Origin: Odiellus spinosus
Taxonomy: Eukaryota; Arthropoda; Arachnida; Opiliones; Phalangiidae
Assembly (NCBI GenBank): GCA_963920705.1
Contig: OY987228.1
Location: 15,111,187 to 15,175,186 of the forward strand
Direction of reading: 5' to 3'
Length of the DNA: 64,000 nucleotides
Part shown: piece after piece, positions 43,401-55,400 of the stretch
How positions within the stretch are numbered: the first letter of the stretch is position 1
Layout: each line of letters begins with the position of its first letter
Program-made: the position numbers and the translations under genes
Notes under the pieces: model-generated
The model's database searches: none
What the model was told of the DNA's origin: nothing
The model's input: only the letters and a program-made list of their open reading frames with translations

Positions 43401-46400
43401 AAGGGACTTATACGTGGGTAGATCAGCAGGGCGGAATAACTTATTTATTCCAGAACCTTTTTTTTTTTTTTCTTTTTATATATTTAAAAAGATACGTATT
43501 TGATATTTCTAATTTTATCTATTCATAATATCAACTTCGTTCAATCAATAAGCTATCAAATCAAATCCATCAGATTTAAAAACTTTTCAATAGAACTCCC
43601 CCTTGCGAATGGCCTCGAGGGCGCAAAATTGAGAGGATATCGTTACAAACTCTTTTAAAATGCCATTCGTGTTCAGCAGGATATGTGTCATTAGTTTTGA
43701 TATTAAAAGAAATATAGTCTTAATTGGGTATTTATATACCGGTAATTATAATTTTAAATAAAGTTCATTGCGTATTGAATTTATTCCGCAATTACTAAAT
43801 TATTTATTACGAGCCACTACATTACAAATTTATATGATTACGTGAAAGATATTTAATCAAAAACTATACAAGGATATAGTTTTGAAACCATAAGTCTAGC
43901 TCTTTAGATAATGGGATCAAAGGTTAATTGAACAAAGTATAACAGATATTATCTAGTCAAATCTTTTCTATATATTAAAGGGCTAATGACATCGTATTGA
44001 TAAAAATCTTAGAGGTTTAGATAATTGAAAATAATATTAGTACACGAGTAATCATGGTGCAATAACCCTTATTAATCGATTTGAAACGGTAAAATCAAAC
44101 CGATATTCAAATCGCCAGGAAACGTTTTAAGCGTCATGTGTTCACGCATTATCTTTATAAATCGATTTATTGTAGCTTCATCTATCGGTTGCTGAAACCG
44201 AATCGGTATGAAACTCGTTTTCGATCAAATCGATTCGAGAAAAGACGATTTCCTGCTCACACGACTCAAGGGAAACGTTTTGAAATGGTTTAAATCGATT
44301 GAAAGGCCTATAGTATGAACGCGGCTAAAGTGAATTATAAAGATTTATAATTATTATAATTACAGGATTAGATCTAAAAATTTAGGTTAGGAAATAGTTT
44401 CTCGCGCGATTAATCGGCGAATCGTGTTTAGGAAGCGTATATTTTTGATTGATTTCCGAGTAATATAACTATAAGCCCTGCTAAACGCTTGTACGAGAGT
44501 AGTTGTATTACGTTTTTCAGAACCTTGTTTAGACTCATTATCTAGATGATAAATTATCAGTTAAATTGTTTCTAAAAGTTTCCCTTTAATTATTTAAATA
44601 TTTGCAAACCTTCTCCGCAATTTTGAAAGCTTTGCGTGTGTACGTATATATATAAAAATGAAATTCCATTTTAACAAAAACTATATATATACTTTTCTGT
44701 ATACTATAATTCAGTCGCGATATGAAAGATAAAGTAAATTATCTTGAATCAATCTCAGAATCATTTCTCAAAAATCATCAGGATGTTTATTTTTACGTTA
44801 TTTTCCGTATAAGAGATCACGGTGAGGTCAACGAGGTATATTGTTGAAAAACAAAAAGGTCAACGAACTAAAAGCGTTTATGGATTAAACTCGGCCCCGA
44901 TTCCAAAATCTGAATTTATAAGATAGTTATTTACCCAGCATTTGGAAAACCAATTTCTCTGATATTTCCAGAGAAAAACCATAATACTATGGATTTAGCT
45001 GATTGAGGTCGTAGCGGGTCGTAGCAGAAGTAAATATGGGGAAGTAGGTATCCTTACCTATTTGGGAAAAGATTTTTACAGGCCTTTCAATTTTAGCTTT
45101 TTTGGCGGGAAACGTAGTTATATTTATCTATGTTTTGAGATTTAGGGTTATTTCTAACCTCTTCTTGTTCGTATCTACATAAGTATTAACTTTTTGAGTC
45201 TTTGTTTTTCTTCAACTGATTCTAACGTGGCCAAGGCCTAACTATCACAACTTGAATAGTCCTGGTCGATTTGCCGGAAATGGGCCCTTGTCTCATAGCC
45301 GCGCCGCCATCTTTTTGTAGTAACAGGTTGCCAGACTATTTCTAATTTTATTTCCCACAAACCAAATTCAAGTTGTTAGTCCAACGCTTCCTATATGATA
45401 AAGTATACATAGTTTTCAGTAAAGGGGCAAAAGAAAATTCCACCCCTCTTACCCAGCTTTGCTTTCATTCCCAGGTTGCCAGGAGCTTGTGAGTGCAGTT
45501 CAGAACAGATCAGTTTCAAAACTGAACTCTAGCCTTTCCCTCTGCACTCACAAGTGGTTGGCAACATGGGGGGAACGGCACTTACCCCCTTTAGTGAAAA
45601 CTATGTATAGGAGGCGTTGGTTAGTCTGTAGCTATTTTCACACTACAAAAAGATGGCGGACGATCACGTGACAAAAAGTTTTCCCCGCCAAAATTTTCGC
45701 GAGGTTCTCTAGACTTCCTGTTTTGGAAATCGACCAGGACTATTCCTATGCTTTTACCCTTTTTTATCGAGTGCTGGTTTCTCGATAAGTTCTAACACTG
45801 CACAAACAGTAGTGATATCTTTCGGTTTCCAAATGTTTGGGATTTGTATTATATAATATGATGGATTCCTTCATTGAAGTTTTAAATCATTAAATATAGC
45901 GTGATCTACAAGGTCATATATTTGATTTTAATTATGGGGAATGATATATTTCTTTTTCTTTTAAAATTTTCCCTACACGTCCGCTCGACACAGTAGCGTT
46001 TAGAATCGGTCGGTTATGCCCCGGCCCACCCTAACTCGGTGTACCTATACCTCTATCATTTATTTAGCTCCTTAATTTCCACCCATCCCCTAAACACGAA
46101 CCTTCTGAAAAGGTCCTTGCAAGAAAAGAATCCCATGTCTTAATTTTTTTATTAGAAACAAGATGACGCGTCGAAGAGGGTATGTAAGCTGTCTTTTATC
46201 CCGATTATTCTTTCTTTGATTGAGAGGAGAGATTACCATTGATCGTATTAAAAATTCAAGCCCACCACTATTAGAACTATTAAATATGCAATAACTGATT
46301 CCTAATTCGGAGTTTTTTGTCAAATATTTGTCTGTGCAACAAAACCAGTTTTAACTAGAATTAACTTTAAATGCCGAAATAAAAACTTAAAATAGATTGC

Positions 46401-49400
46401 TCCAAATGTAAAGTAAAATGAACACTTTTATTGAGTTTGTTTGTTTGTCAGAGATGTATAAAGTATAAATATTTAATTTAAAAATGGACTTAATTCCCTG
46501 AATTTGTAAAATTGTAGCTTAAAATTGTCTAAAGAAAAATGATTTAAGATATTTTGTTAAGGAAAACTTAAGTTTTTCAGTTTAATTCAATGATTTTGAG
46601 GAAAAATACGGAACTTTTCCAGGGCAAAATTTTTCAACTTACAACATTATCAATGGCAATTACCCAAACGAATTACATATAAAATTAAATCCAAATTACC
46701 AACTTAATTAAATTCTACAGGTGTTAAAAAACTAAATAATCATCCCCTTAAAGTGAACTTTCCCCTGAGCATCAGTGTGCTAGTGATAAAACACTTCTAC
46801 AGGTGCATAGCAAAATAGAGTAATCTTACGTGACATTAGCTATGTAATGGAATTAATAAAATGAGAAATTCGCGAAACAATAACGCGTTAGAGTTCACGA
46901 AAATGTACACTACGTTTATCTTCCACTTTTTTCCCGTAGGCATCAGCATAAATTTGCGGATATTAAAATCATATTAGGATCGAGGTGATTTTGTTTGTAA
47001 GCCCCGGAGGAGGGTCAATAACAAAGAAGAATTTTTTTAAGATTATTTAAACCGTAATAATAATCCTCTACCGTACCGTATATATCTAGATTGTAATAAA
47101 TATCATTAAACAAAATATCACTTTGGGAGATAAAAAAAAAGAATATAGAAGTTCGCGATCGAGGCTCTAATTATATTACAATTAAGGCGAAACATAAGAT
47201 ATACTTTACTTTCTACCCGTCGTCAATTTTGACAAGCTAAGATGTCATTTTTAGTACATCGACCGCTTTGTTAAAGAATGTAACATTGCCTTTTAAGGAT
47301 TTTAACAATTCTAAGCCTCGATTGACATGGTTCGACACGGATACAATCGTACTACTTAAAATTGAACGCATTTTGCCCTTGGCTAAGTGAAATATAATCA
47401 TAATAGAATGAGAATTTCTAAAATTAATTTCTTCATTATTATAGGATTAGGAAAAAAGCCTGAAGAATGTTGATTTTTTATTTATTTATTTTTTTTTTTT
47501 TCTGGTACCCTCAACTGGGGCTAAATTATAAATCGGGGTCAACTTTGCAAATGATCACGTTAGGGTAAAAGAAATATGTATATCACTTAATCTACTTAAT
47601 CTATCTTAACTTTAAAAATTTAAGGTAAAGAGGAGTAAATTAAACCTTCTTCAAAAACGTTCGTAAAATTAAAATATAGGTGTATTTTTCACTTTGATAA
47701 AAATGATTTAACAAACGCAAAATTTTGGGCAAGGTTTGTGGTTTGCAAAATGCATCAAAGTTCGACAATGTTCGCAAGACTTGGTTTGCAAAACTAAATT
47801 GGGTAAAGTTTGCAGATTTGGTTTGGAAAAATTATTTGGATAATAATTGCAAAAATAATTTGGGTAAGGCTTGCAGACTTTGTTTGCAAAAATAATTTGG
47901 GTAAGGCTTGCAGACTTTGTTTGCAAAAATAATCCCCGTGAAGTTTGCAGACTTTGTTTGCAAAAATAATTTGGGTAAGGCTTGCAGACTTTGTTTGCAA
48001 AAATAATTTGGGTAAGGCTTGCAGACTAAGTTTGCAAAAATAATTTAGGTAAGGCTTGCAGACTTTGTTTGCAAAAATAATTTGGGTAAGGCTTGCAGAC
48101 TTTGTTTGCAAAAATAATTCCCGTGAAGTTTGCAGATTTGGTATAAATATACATATATATATATAAATTTTTTCCGTAGTTCTTTTGAAGTTTCTTGAAA
48201 AGGCTTTTTTAAATCTAGGGGTGTAAAATATGGAACTAAATATCTTAAATGGTGACAGCCTCACTTAAAAAAAGAATTGTCACGATACAATGACAGTTTC
48301 TATAACCTAGTATTATTTCATTTATTTTTTTAACAGATACGACCGTCTTTTCCTTGTATTTTGGTGTCAAATTCTACGCCTCGGACCCATGCAAATTACT
48401 CGAGGAAATTACAAGGTAATTAATATTAATATTTGTTATTATTATTATTGTTTATAAAAAAATCCATCGCGCCTTAATAAACCTCAATTCCCTAATTAGT
48501 AGAATTAGTAATTTGATACGATTCAACATTTAAAACTAAAATACCATTATGCTAATATATAACCTTAAAGGGAGAATTCATGCAACAACAATAAGCTATT
48601 TTTTATCGATTGCTTATCGTTTAAATAGGCCTAATCCAACAGTAAAATTCAATTAGAATTCAATTTAAAACTTACCATAAAATTAGGCTTAGCTGAATTC
48701 ATGGAGATCCTGAACTCCCCATATAAGGACTAGCGACCAATGACATGATCGATGGCCCTTATATAGGGAACGCAGGATCTCCATGAATTCAGCTAAGCCT
48801 AGTTTAAATTTATTTCTAGTTTAATATTTGTTTGTAATTTTTTTACTAGTGGATTAGGGCTATTTAAACGTAAGTAATCGATAAAAAAAAAGCACCTGTT
48901 CTTTGATTGCATTCTCCCTTTAACCGAAACAGATTTTTAATGACGAATTAAACCAGTTTTTAAACTATATAGTTTAAAAACTGGTTTAAATTAAATCAAA
49001 ACATTTATATTGATTTTTGGATTTCATATTTAATTTATGGTTTAAATAAAATCAAGTTTTTTTATGCCATAATTCTGTTAATTAAAAAACTAAAGAACCC
49101 TTTTTCAGTCTTCGTGGCAACGGTGGTACCCGTATTTAATTTAATAATTAGGAAAGTAAATTAGTTATTATTTAAAAAAAAAGCCGCGGGATTGAAATTC
49201 GGGTTAATAACTTATTAAAAAATAAAACAATGGTATTTGAACAAAACTTGGCAAAGCAACGTATCCTCAAGGTGTATCACGGATTTGTAATTATTGACAG
49301 TTAATTAAATATTAAACACGTTCGCTAAATTAAAGTGATAGCACAATTCTATAAAAAAAAAAACCTTCGGGGGAAGTTCGTAATTACATATTCTCAGAAT

Positions 49401-52400
49401 GTTTAAAACGTGAAACAGTAGCTAAAGTATTAACTAACAAAACAATAATGTGCGTGTCTGTCGAGTCCTATGAAGTATTCCCGAGACTATTCACATTTAA
49501 CAGTAATTGTTTTAGGCCTAATTTACTCATTAGATTCATAATGTGAAAATATCAAATCAGCAAACCATTTATATCTAATAATTTCGATCCTAAATTATTA
49601 TAGATTTGAATTAGATTTGGACAAAATAAAAATTGATCAAGTCACGAAATTTTGAAGGTCTTCGAAATGTAATTTTTTAAAAGTGGGTTACGTACATTGA
49701 ATCAATCACTATGTTGAATAGATTCGATTTGATAGTAACTTTTAGATTTTGAGTTTTTTTTCTTCTAATATTGTCGTCCCACGCTAATATAGAAAAGCCA
49801 CGTAGGCGATTATCATTATGCTAAGTGTAAGAACAATTAAAACCGCGAGATTTGCGAGAAAAGATTAGTCAGAAAACGGATCTAAACGGTCGTAAAATAT
49901 TTAAATGAGGTTGAAACTCGTTAGATTTATGGTTGTAAAATTAAGAATCTAGGTTAATATCGAGACTTCAGTAAAAATGGAATTTGACTTTGCGCGCGTG
50001 GGTTTTGAAGGTTTTCGTGATTAGACCTTTTGTTTAAAAGAATATTTTCAAAGTTCAGCTTATTCAATAATTATAAAAAAAACTTTCTTTAATTGCATTA
50101 ACACGAGAAATACTTTAATATTCAAGACTAATTGCGAAAGTTGAAGGAGATTAAAACTTGAAACACGATGTTAAACTTCATTAGGGATATAATTGGTTTT
50201 TGAAAACTGCTATTGAACAGCGGTTTAGTACGTACCAAAAGTATTATTCGGGTTCAGTTCAGTTCAGTTGAATCAGTAAAAAATATCTCCGCGACGCGCC
50301 CTGTCGGTCGACGTCAAAAACCTGAGGTGTTTAGTTTTAGTTTAAGAATGGCTTATACAGATCAGTACTGTAGCAGACGACAAAAGCTTGAGCCAACTAG
50401 ATTAGCTAATTAAGGGTTGGTAACTCTTTAAGACACGCACTTTCGCCTTGGTTTTTCAACTCTTAGATGTTTCGTGAGTTAAGGAACTTATCTCAAAGGG
50501 TTTTTATAGACTTATTTATATATATTTCTTTTATTCTAATAAACATACTTTGTATCACGCGGAAATATTACTTCTGGGTAGAATTCATTGAAATTGCGTT
50601 TCAAAAAGAGAGCGGAAATCTACATACTTTCGGATGAGAAAAAGTGAAAAACTTTTATCTCGTTATCTATAGATTTCACGCTAGGATAAATTCACGCGAA
50701 TATTCCCATCCTTTTCTTCAAGGTCCTCAGCCATCCGCTCCCAGTTTTAAATGTTTAGTCTATACGACGGTACTAATTAGAATATTAAAAATATTAGCGA
50801 AAAGGGATAAAATTGACCCTTGCCTGATGTTGAAACAACGCCTAACATTATCTATGCGTATAAGCGAACATACAGAAGTCCCAAGGCTATTTGAAATTAA
50901 AATTTCAAAATTAATATTTTACAATTTAACCGAAACCTTCTCCAATCTCGAGTCAGCATGAATAGGAACAACGCGTGACCAATTTTCTATGTTCAGCAGC
51001 CATCATAAAGTAATGTTACGAGAAAAATGGCTGCTAGCGACAAAAGTAACACAGTCAACATATACCTAACGCGCTTAGTCTATTACCCTATTTTTATTAG
51101 ATTCTATAAAGTAAGCTCCATCAAGGGATAATTTCACTAATTTTAATTCAAACACTGTACCTGCATCCATATTTTGGAGTACTCGATTCCTATCAATTTT
51201 CGTTAGATTCTATAAAGTTAGCGCCATCAACGGAGAATTTCACTCATTTAAAAGAATATTAATTGGCTGTTGGTTAGATTGTGTTTCAGTGACGTAAAGT
51301 AGGAGTGCGCATGTTTAAAAATATTGGGAATGGTCATTCAAACACTAAACCTTCAGTTATATTTTGGAGTACTCGGTCCATATCAATTTTGTAAAACACA
51401 TCTTAATCATATACAATACGTTGTTAAATTGTTAATAAACTACATAGAAAACAAATATCGAATTGCGTGGTATATCTAAACAGTTTCAATCTTAATATAA
51501 GAAACACGAAAATAAGTTTGAAAAGACTTGTTTTGTATATATCTAAGGGAGATAGAATGATATTAGCGAATCACGACGGACTAAACCGTAAACCTAGTAA
51601 TTACGTTTTGAGGTTCCTGTTTAAAATGATTGGTATAAAAGGCGATGGAAACCTAGTTAAAAATCTCGCCAAGAGAGCTGCCACTGGCAGGCATACTAAC
51701 TCTCGAAGGCCGCGTACAAGAGTCGTTTAGCCGTTCCCATGATTTAGAAACCGACCCACAAAAGAAAGTTTTTTCTCCTAGTTGCTAAATAGCGTGATCT
51801 TCGCTTTCCATAAAAAAAATTCCTTCTTTTAAATTACTTTCTGTTATAATATAAATTTACCCTTAGACAAAGAAGATTTAATGCTTATAGCTTAGAAGAA
51901 AAATAAAACTTTCATTGTTTGAATCCATTTTTCTAGGGTGTAAATGTCTGATATTATTGCGAATTATAGCCAAGGTGGGGTCCCCTAGACGTTACTAAAC
52001 GTATACAATGAACCCTTAATTGGTGACACCAAAGGTCTATTACTTTATTCTATAAAAGTAAACAACGCCCCATAGCTTAATAATATCAGCAACGGTCCAG
52101 GTAAATGTACCGGCAGATTCTGATTCGAGACACTCTAGCGGCCGTAGTCGATGTAAATAGTGAAATCGGAAGCGCCACTTTGGAGAAATTCCGGGGTTGG
52201 AGGGAAGACAATATAGAGAAGCGTGGCCCGCCTAAATTCCGTCCTTCTCTCCCGACTCAAAATATCGTGGAAGAGTCCAAATCACTTGAGCCAGACAGGG
52301 ATGATGACTTTTTTGCCTAGTTTTAAGTGATGGGCTAGTACCTTTTGCTGATTGTATTAAGCTACGGAGGGTTGTTTACTTTTATGGAATAAAATGATAA

Positions 52401-55400
52401 ACTTTTGGTGCAACGTATTTGTTGCGGAGTTATAAGTGAAAATCCCACATGGAAGTATAATAAATTAATTACAAGTATATGTCATATGCCCTAGAAATGG
52501 CTCACCATTATGATCATATGTGAAAAAAAAAATTAATCGAACTTTTAACACTGGATTAAAACTTGCTTGGAATTATAGGTCGCGAACCTTAATATTAAAT
52601 ACCTAAATGATCTTACAGTAATTCAAAAGTCATAATACTGGATTGGTGGGTGCATTAGAATCATAGCTCGACGACTTGGTATCACGAAGCCATCAACGAT
52701 TTATTTGCCAAATCTCAATCTCATAACGATTTTGTTATTAAACCGGAACCAAAATAATTTTAATCTCATTACACTTGCCCTTTACGAAGTGAAAATTTTA
52801 TTTCTATATGATTATTATGATTGGATATGCAAAATTTAATGACATGAGAATACTATTACCCATAATATCGAAGGGTTAATGGGCCAATTTACTTAAAAAA
52901 ACAAAACGAAGGTTCCCGAGACACTTCTCGTAGTTTCTTGAACTACTTTTGCCTTCAGTCGTGTTTAACATTGTGTATTATTACGCCACAGCTTTATGTA
53001 TAGTTTGTATCTCGCTCTAGTATGAAACCGTGAGTTCATTTTTTTTTTTTTTTATTATTTCTGATTAATTCTATAGTTGTATAAGAGTTCGAGATTGAGG
53101 CTTGTCAAGTATTATCGATGGTGTTTCTATGTGGTGGGTGGTTCTGTCGACCCTTTCCATAAGAAAATAAATTAGAAGCTAGGGTTTAGCCCCTATAATC
53201 ATTCTTAGACGGCCCGAAACTTAAAATTATTATCGCGCTTTAGGTGCGCGTGAGAAACTTTCAATAATTTAATTTTTAAATAAAGTTAAAACTATAGCGA
53301 AAGTTTATTTAATCGGAAACTTCTTCTAAAATCGTGTAAAAATCTTAAGTCACGTCCCTGAAAGGAAATGTTTTGACCCCCGAAGCGTTTAACGACTAAA
53401 TTAGTAGGGTTAAATACGGGGATTTAGGGATAATTTCAATTTTAAATTTAGCATATAAAAATATACTGAAGTTATTGAACACTCATTTTCCCCTTCCGCA
53501 AAAATAATTTCCTTCATAATTTAAAGGTAAAATATATGAAAACTAATATTAAGATAATTTTGATGAAATTACATTTTTTTTCGACATTTTTGGAAAACCA
53601 AACTCCCCGACATTCTACGTCGTGTGGCGGCTGTAAAGCCTCATTTACACATACATCTAAAGGTGTTTCGTGTTGGTAACGCTCTACCGACTGATCTACC
53701 CGGGCTCTAGAGTTCGACTAGCGCCATTTGAAAACGTCATAGTATTGGTTTATCAAAATATCCCCCTCCGCCCGAACAGGGGCTCGAACCCTGGACCGTT
53801 AGGTTAAAAGCCTAACGCTCTACCGACTGAGCTATCCGGGCTGTACTGTCAAAATATTGCCATCTGAAACCGTCTTTGTTTAATTAAGTAAATGGGTTTA
53901 TCAAAGCATTCGCCTCCGCCCGAATAGGGGCTCGAATGTTAAGGTTAGTACCTATAAATACTTAATAGGTTTTCAAAAAAATACTTGCTCCTATCTTTAG
54001 AGGACATTTGTTAGACGTACAGTGTCAGGGATGTTAAGCTGTTCTGCCCACCTTGAGCCATAGTTTTAGACTCCCTTTAAAGACAATCCCAAATAGTTAT
54101 TGATTAGATTTTTTTACCAATATCAAACCTGGAATTAGGATAAACACGTTCGTGTTTATCCCTTTATCTGAACTCGAATTTCATCAGAAACCGTAATGTC
54201 TTTTCCAATGGACCCGCGGCGCTTGATAACTGAAAGCGTCGTCGTCGTCGTCGTCGTCGTTTCCCTCTTCCCACCGTCCACTGAATTCGAATTAATACAG
54301 ACAAAGGTACTTTTGAAAAAATTTAATAAGACTTCGATCAGGTACAAGAGTATCTCTAGTTAAACACAGATTTCAATAATGAAATGTTGATTAAGTATAC
54401 GAAGTAATAGAAAGTAAGGTACCTGAATGGGTTACAAAAGGGTGAAATCTTAAGCTTAGCCGAGCTTTACTAATAGCTTCAAAATGAATAAACAAAAATT
54501 TTATTTCTTAAACAGTAGAATGATAAGGAATATCCATCGAATTCGAGTTAATAGAAAGTAAGGTGCCTGAATGGGTTACAAAAGGGTGAAATCATAAGCT
54601 TAGCCGAGCTTTATTAATTGCTTCAAAATGGTAAACAAAATTTTATTTCTTAAACAGTAGAATGATAATGAATATCCATCGAATTCGAGTTAATAGAGAG
54701 ACAGATGCCTGTATGGGTGACGAAAAGGGTAAAACATATAACTAGCCGAGCTTTATTAATTGGCTTTAAATTGATAAACAAAAATTGATTTTATTAAACA
54801 GTTGATAAGTTTTTTTTAATGTCATTTTTTATCGTTAACGGAAAATTGCATATATTGGGTTCTTTTACTAGGGTAGCCCTCTTCAGCCGTCTAATTTTGA
54901 CTATTATGTCATATCATGAGTATCCCATTATATTCACCCTAATTCACCGTAATTAAAAAGTTGAAATGATTTTCTTATCATTTGATTTTTTAACTTTAAT
55001 AATATATCTCTTCTCGGCCTATATAAACGAGATTTGCATATTCAGTACTCATAGATGCACTGTACCAATGCGCGGTTTACGTTAGCGTTTAAAATTGTGG
55101 CGAGCCCTCTCGTTTGTGCAATGGTGACGTCTTCGATTGTTTAGGCAATCGTTTCTCACCTATATTTCGGTGATAAGAGACTCATTTCTCACGATCTTTT
55201 GGGTAGAGTACTCGAATAAACCGAGGCGATTGAATGTAAATCGCCTTACCTAGAAATGTGGCCAATATAATATAGTAAGTCACTGTAAAAACATTTCACA
55301 TGTAACGTGGAAACTCGGAATCGCGGACTAAAGCCAAAGGGGAAGTCTCACGCCAAATCCAGTTACAATACAAAATAAAATAAAGCCGGGTTGGTCGCCT

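Larger units (their letters stand above)
41620..48336. other. EPB41L4A intron 3
   Basis: A 6.7-kb intron with a truncated MITE (44072-44326), a nested pair of MITEs (45255-45744) and a 37-bp minisatellite (47720-48140). TAAAGGGAGGCGAGCTTTACC near 41345 resembles sequence near 62877 in intron 5, a short dispersed repeat. No nested gene is supported. Confidence 0.5.

Noticed and set aside
47794..48264. 156-residue minus-strand open frame with Cys/Leu/Gln-rich repeats
   Set aside because: It coincides with a 37-bp tandem repeat whose unit is not a multiple of three. The apparent protein repeat is the DNA repeat read in changing phases.
51467..51730. 87-residue plus-strand frame with a basic end
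   Set aside because: No recognisable domain. The upstream region is a degenerate repeat, and no splice signals or polyadenylation context fit convincingly.
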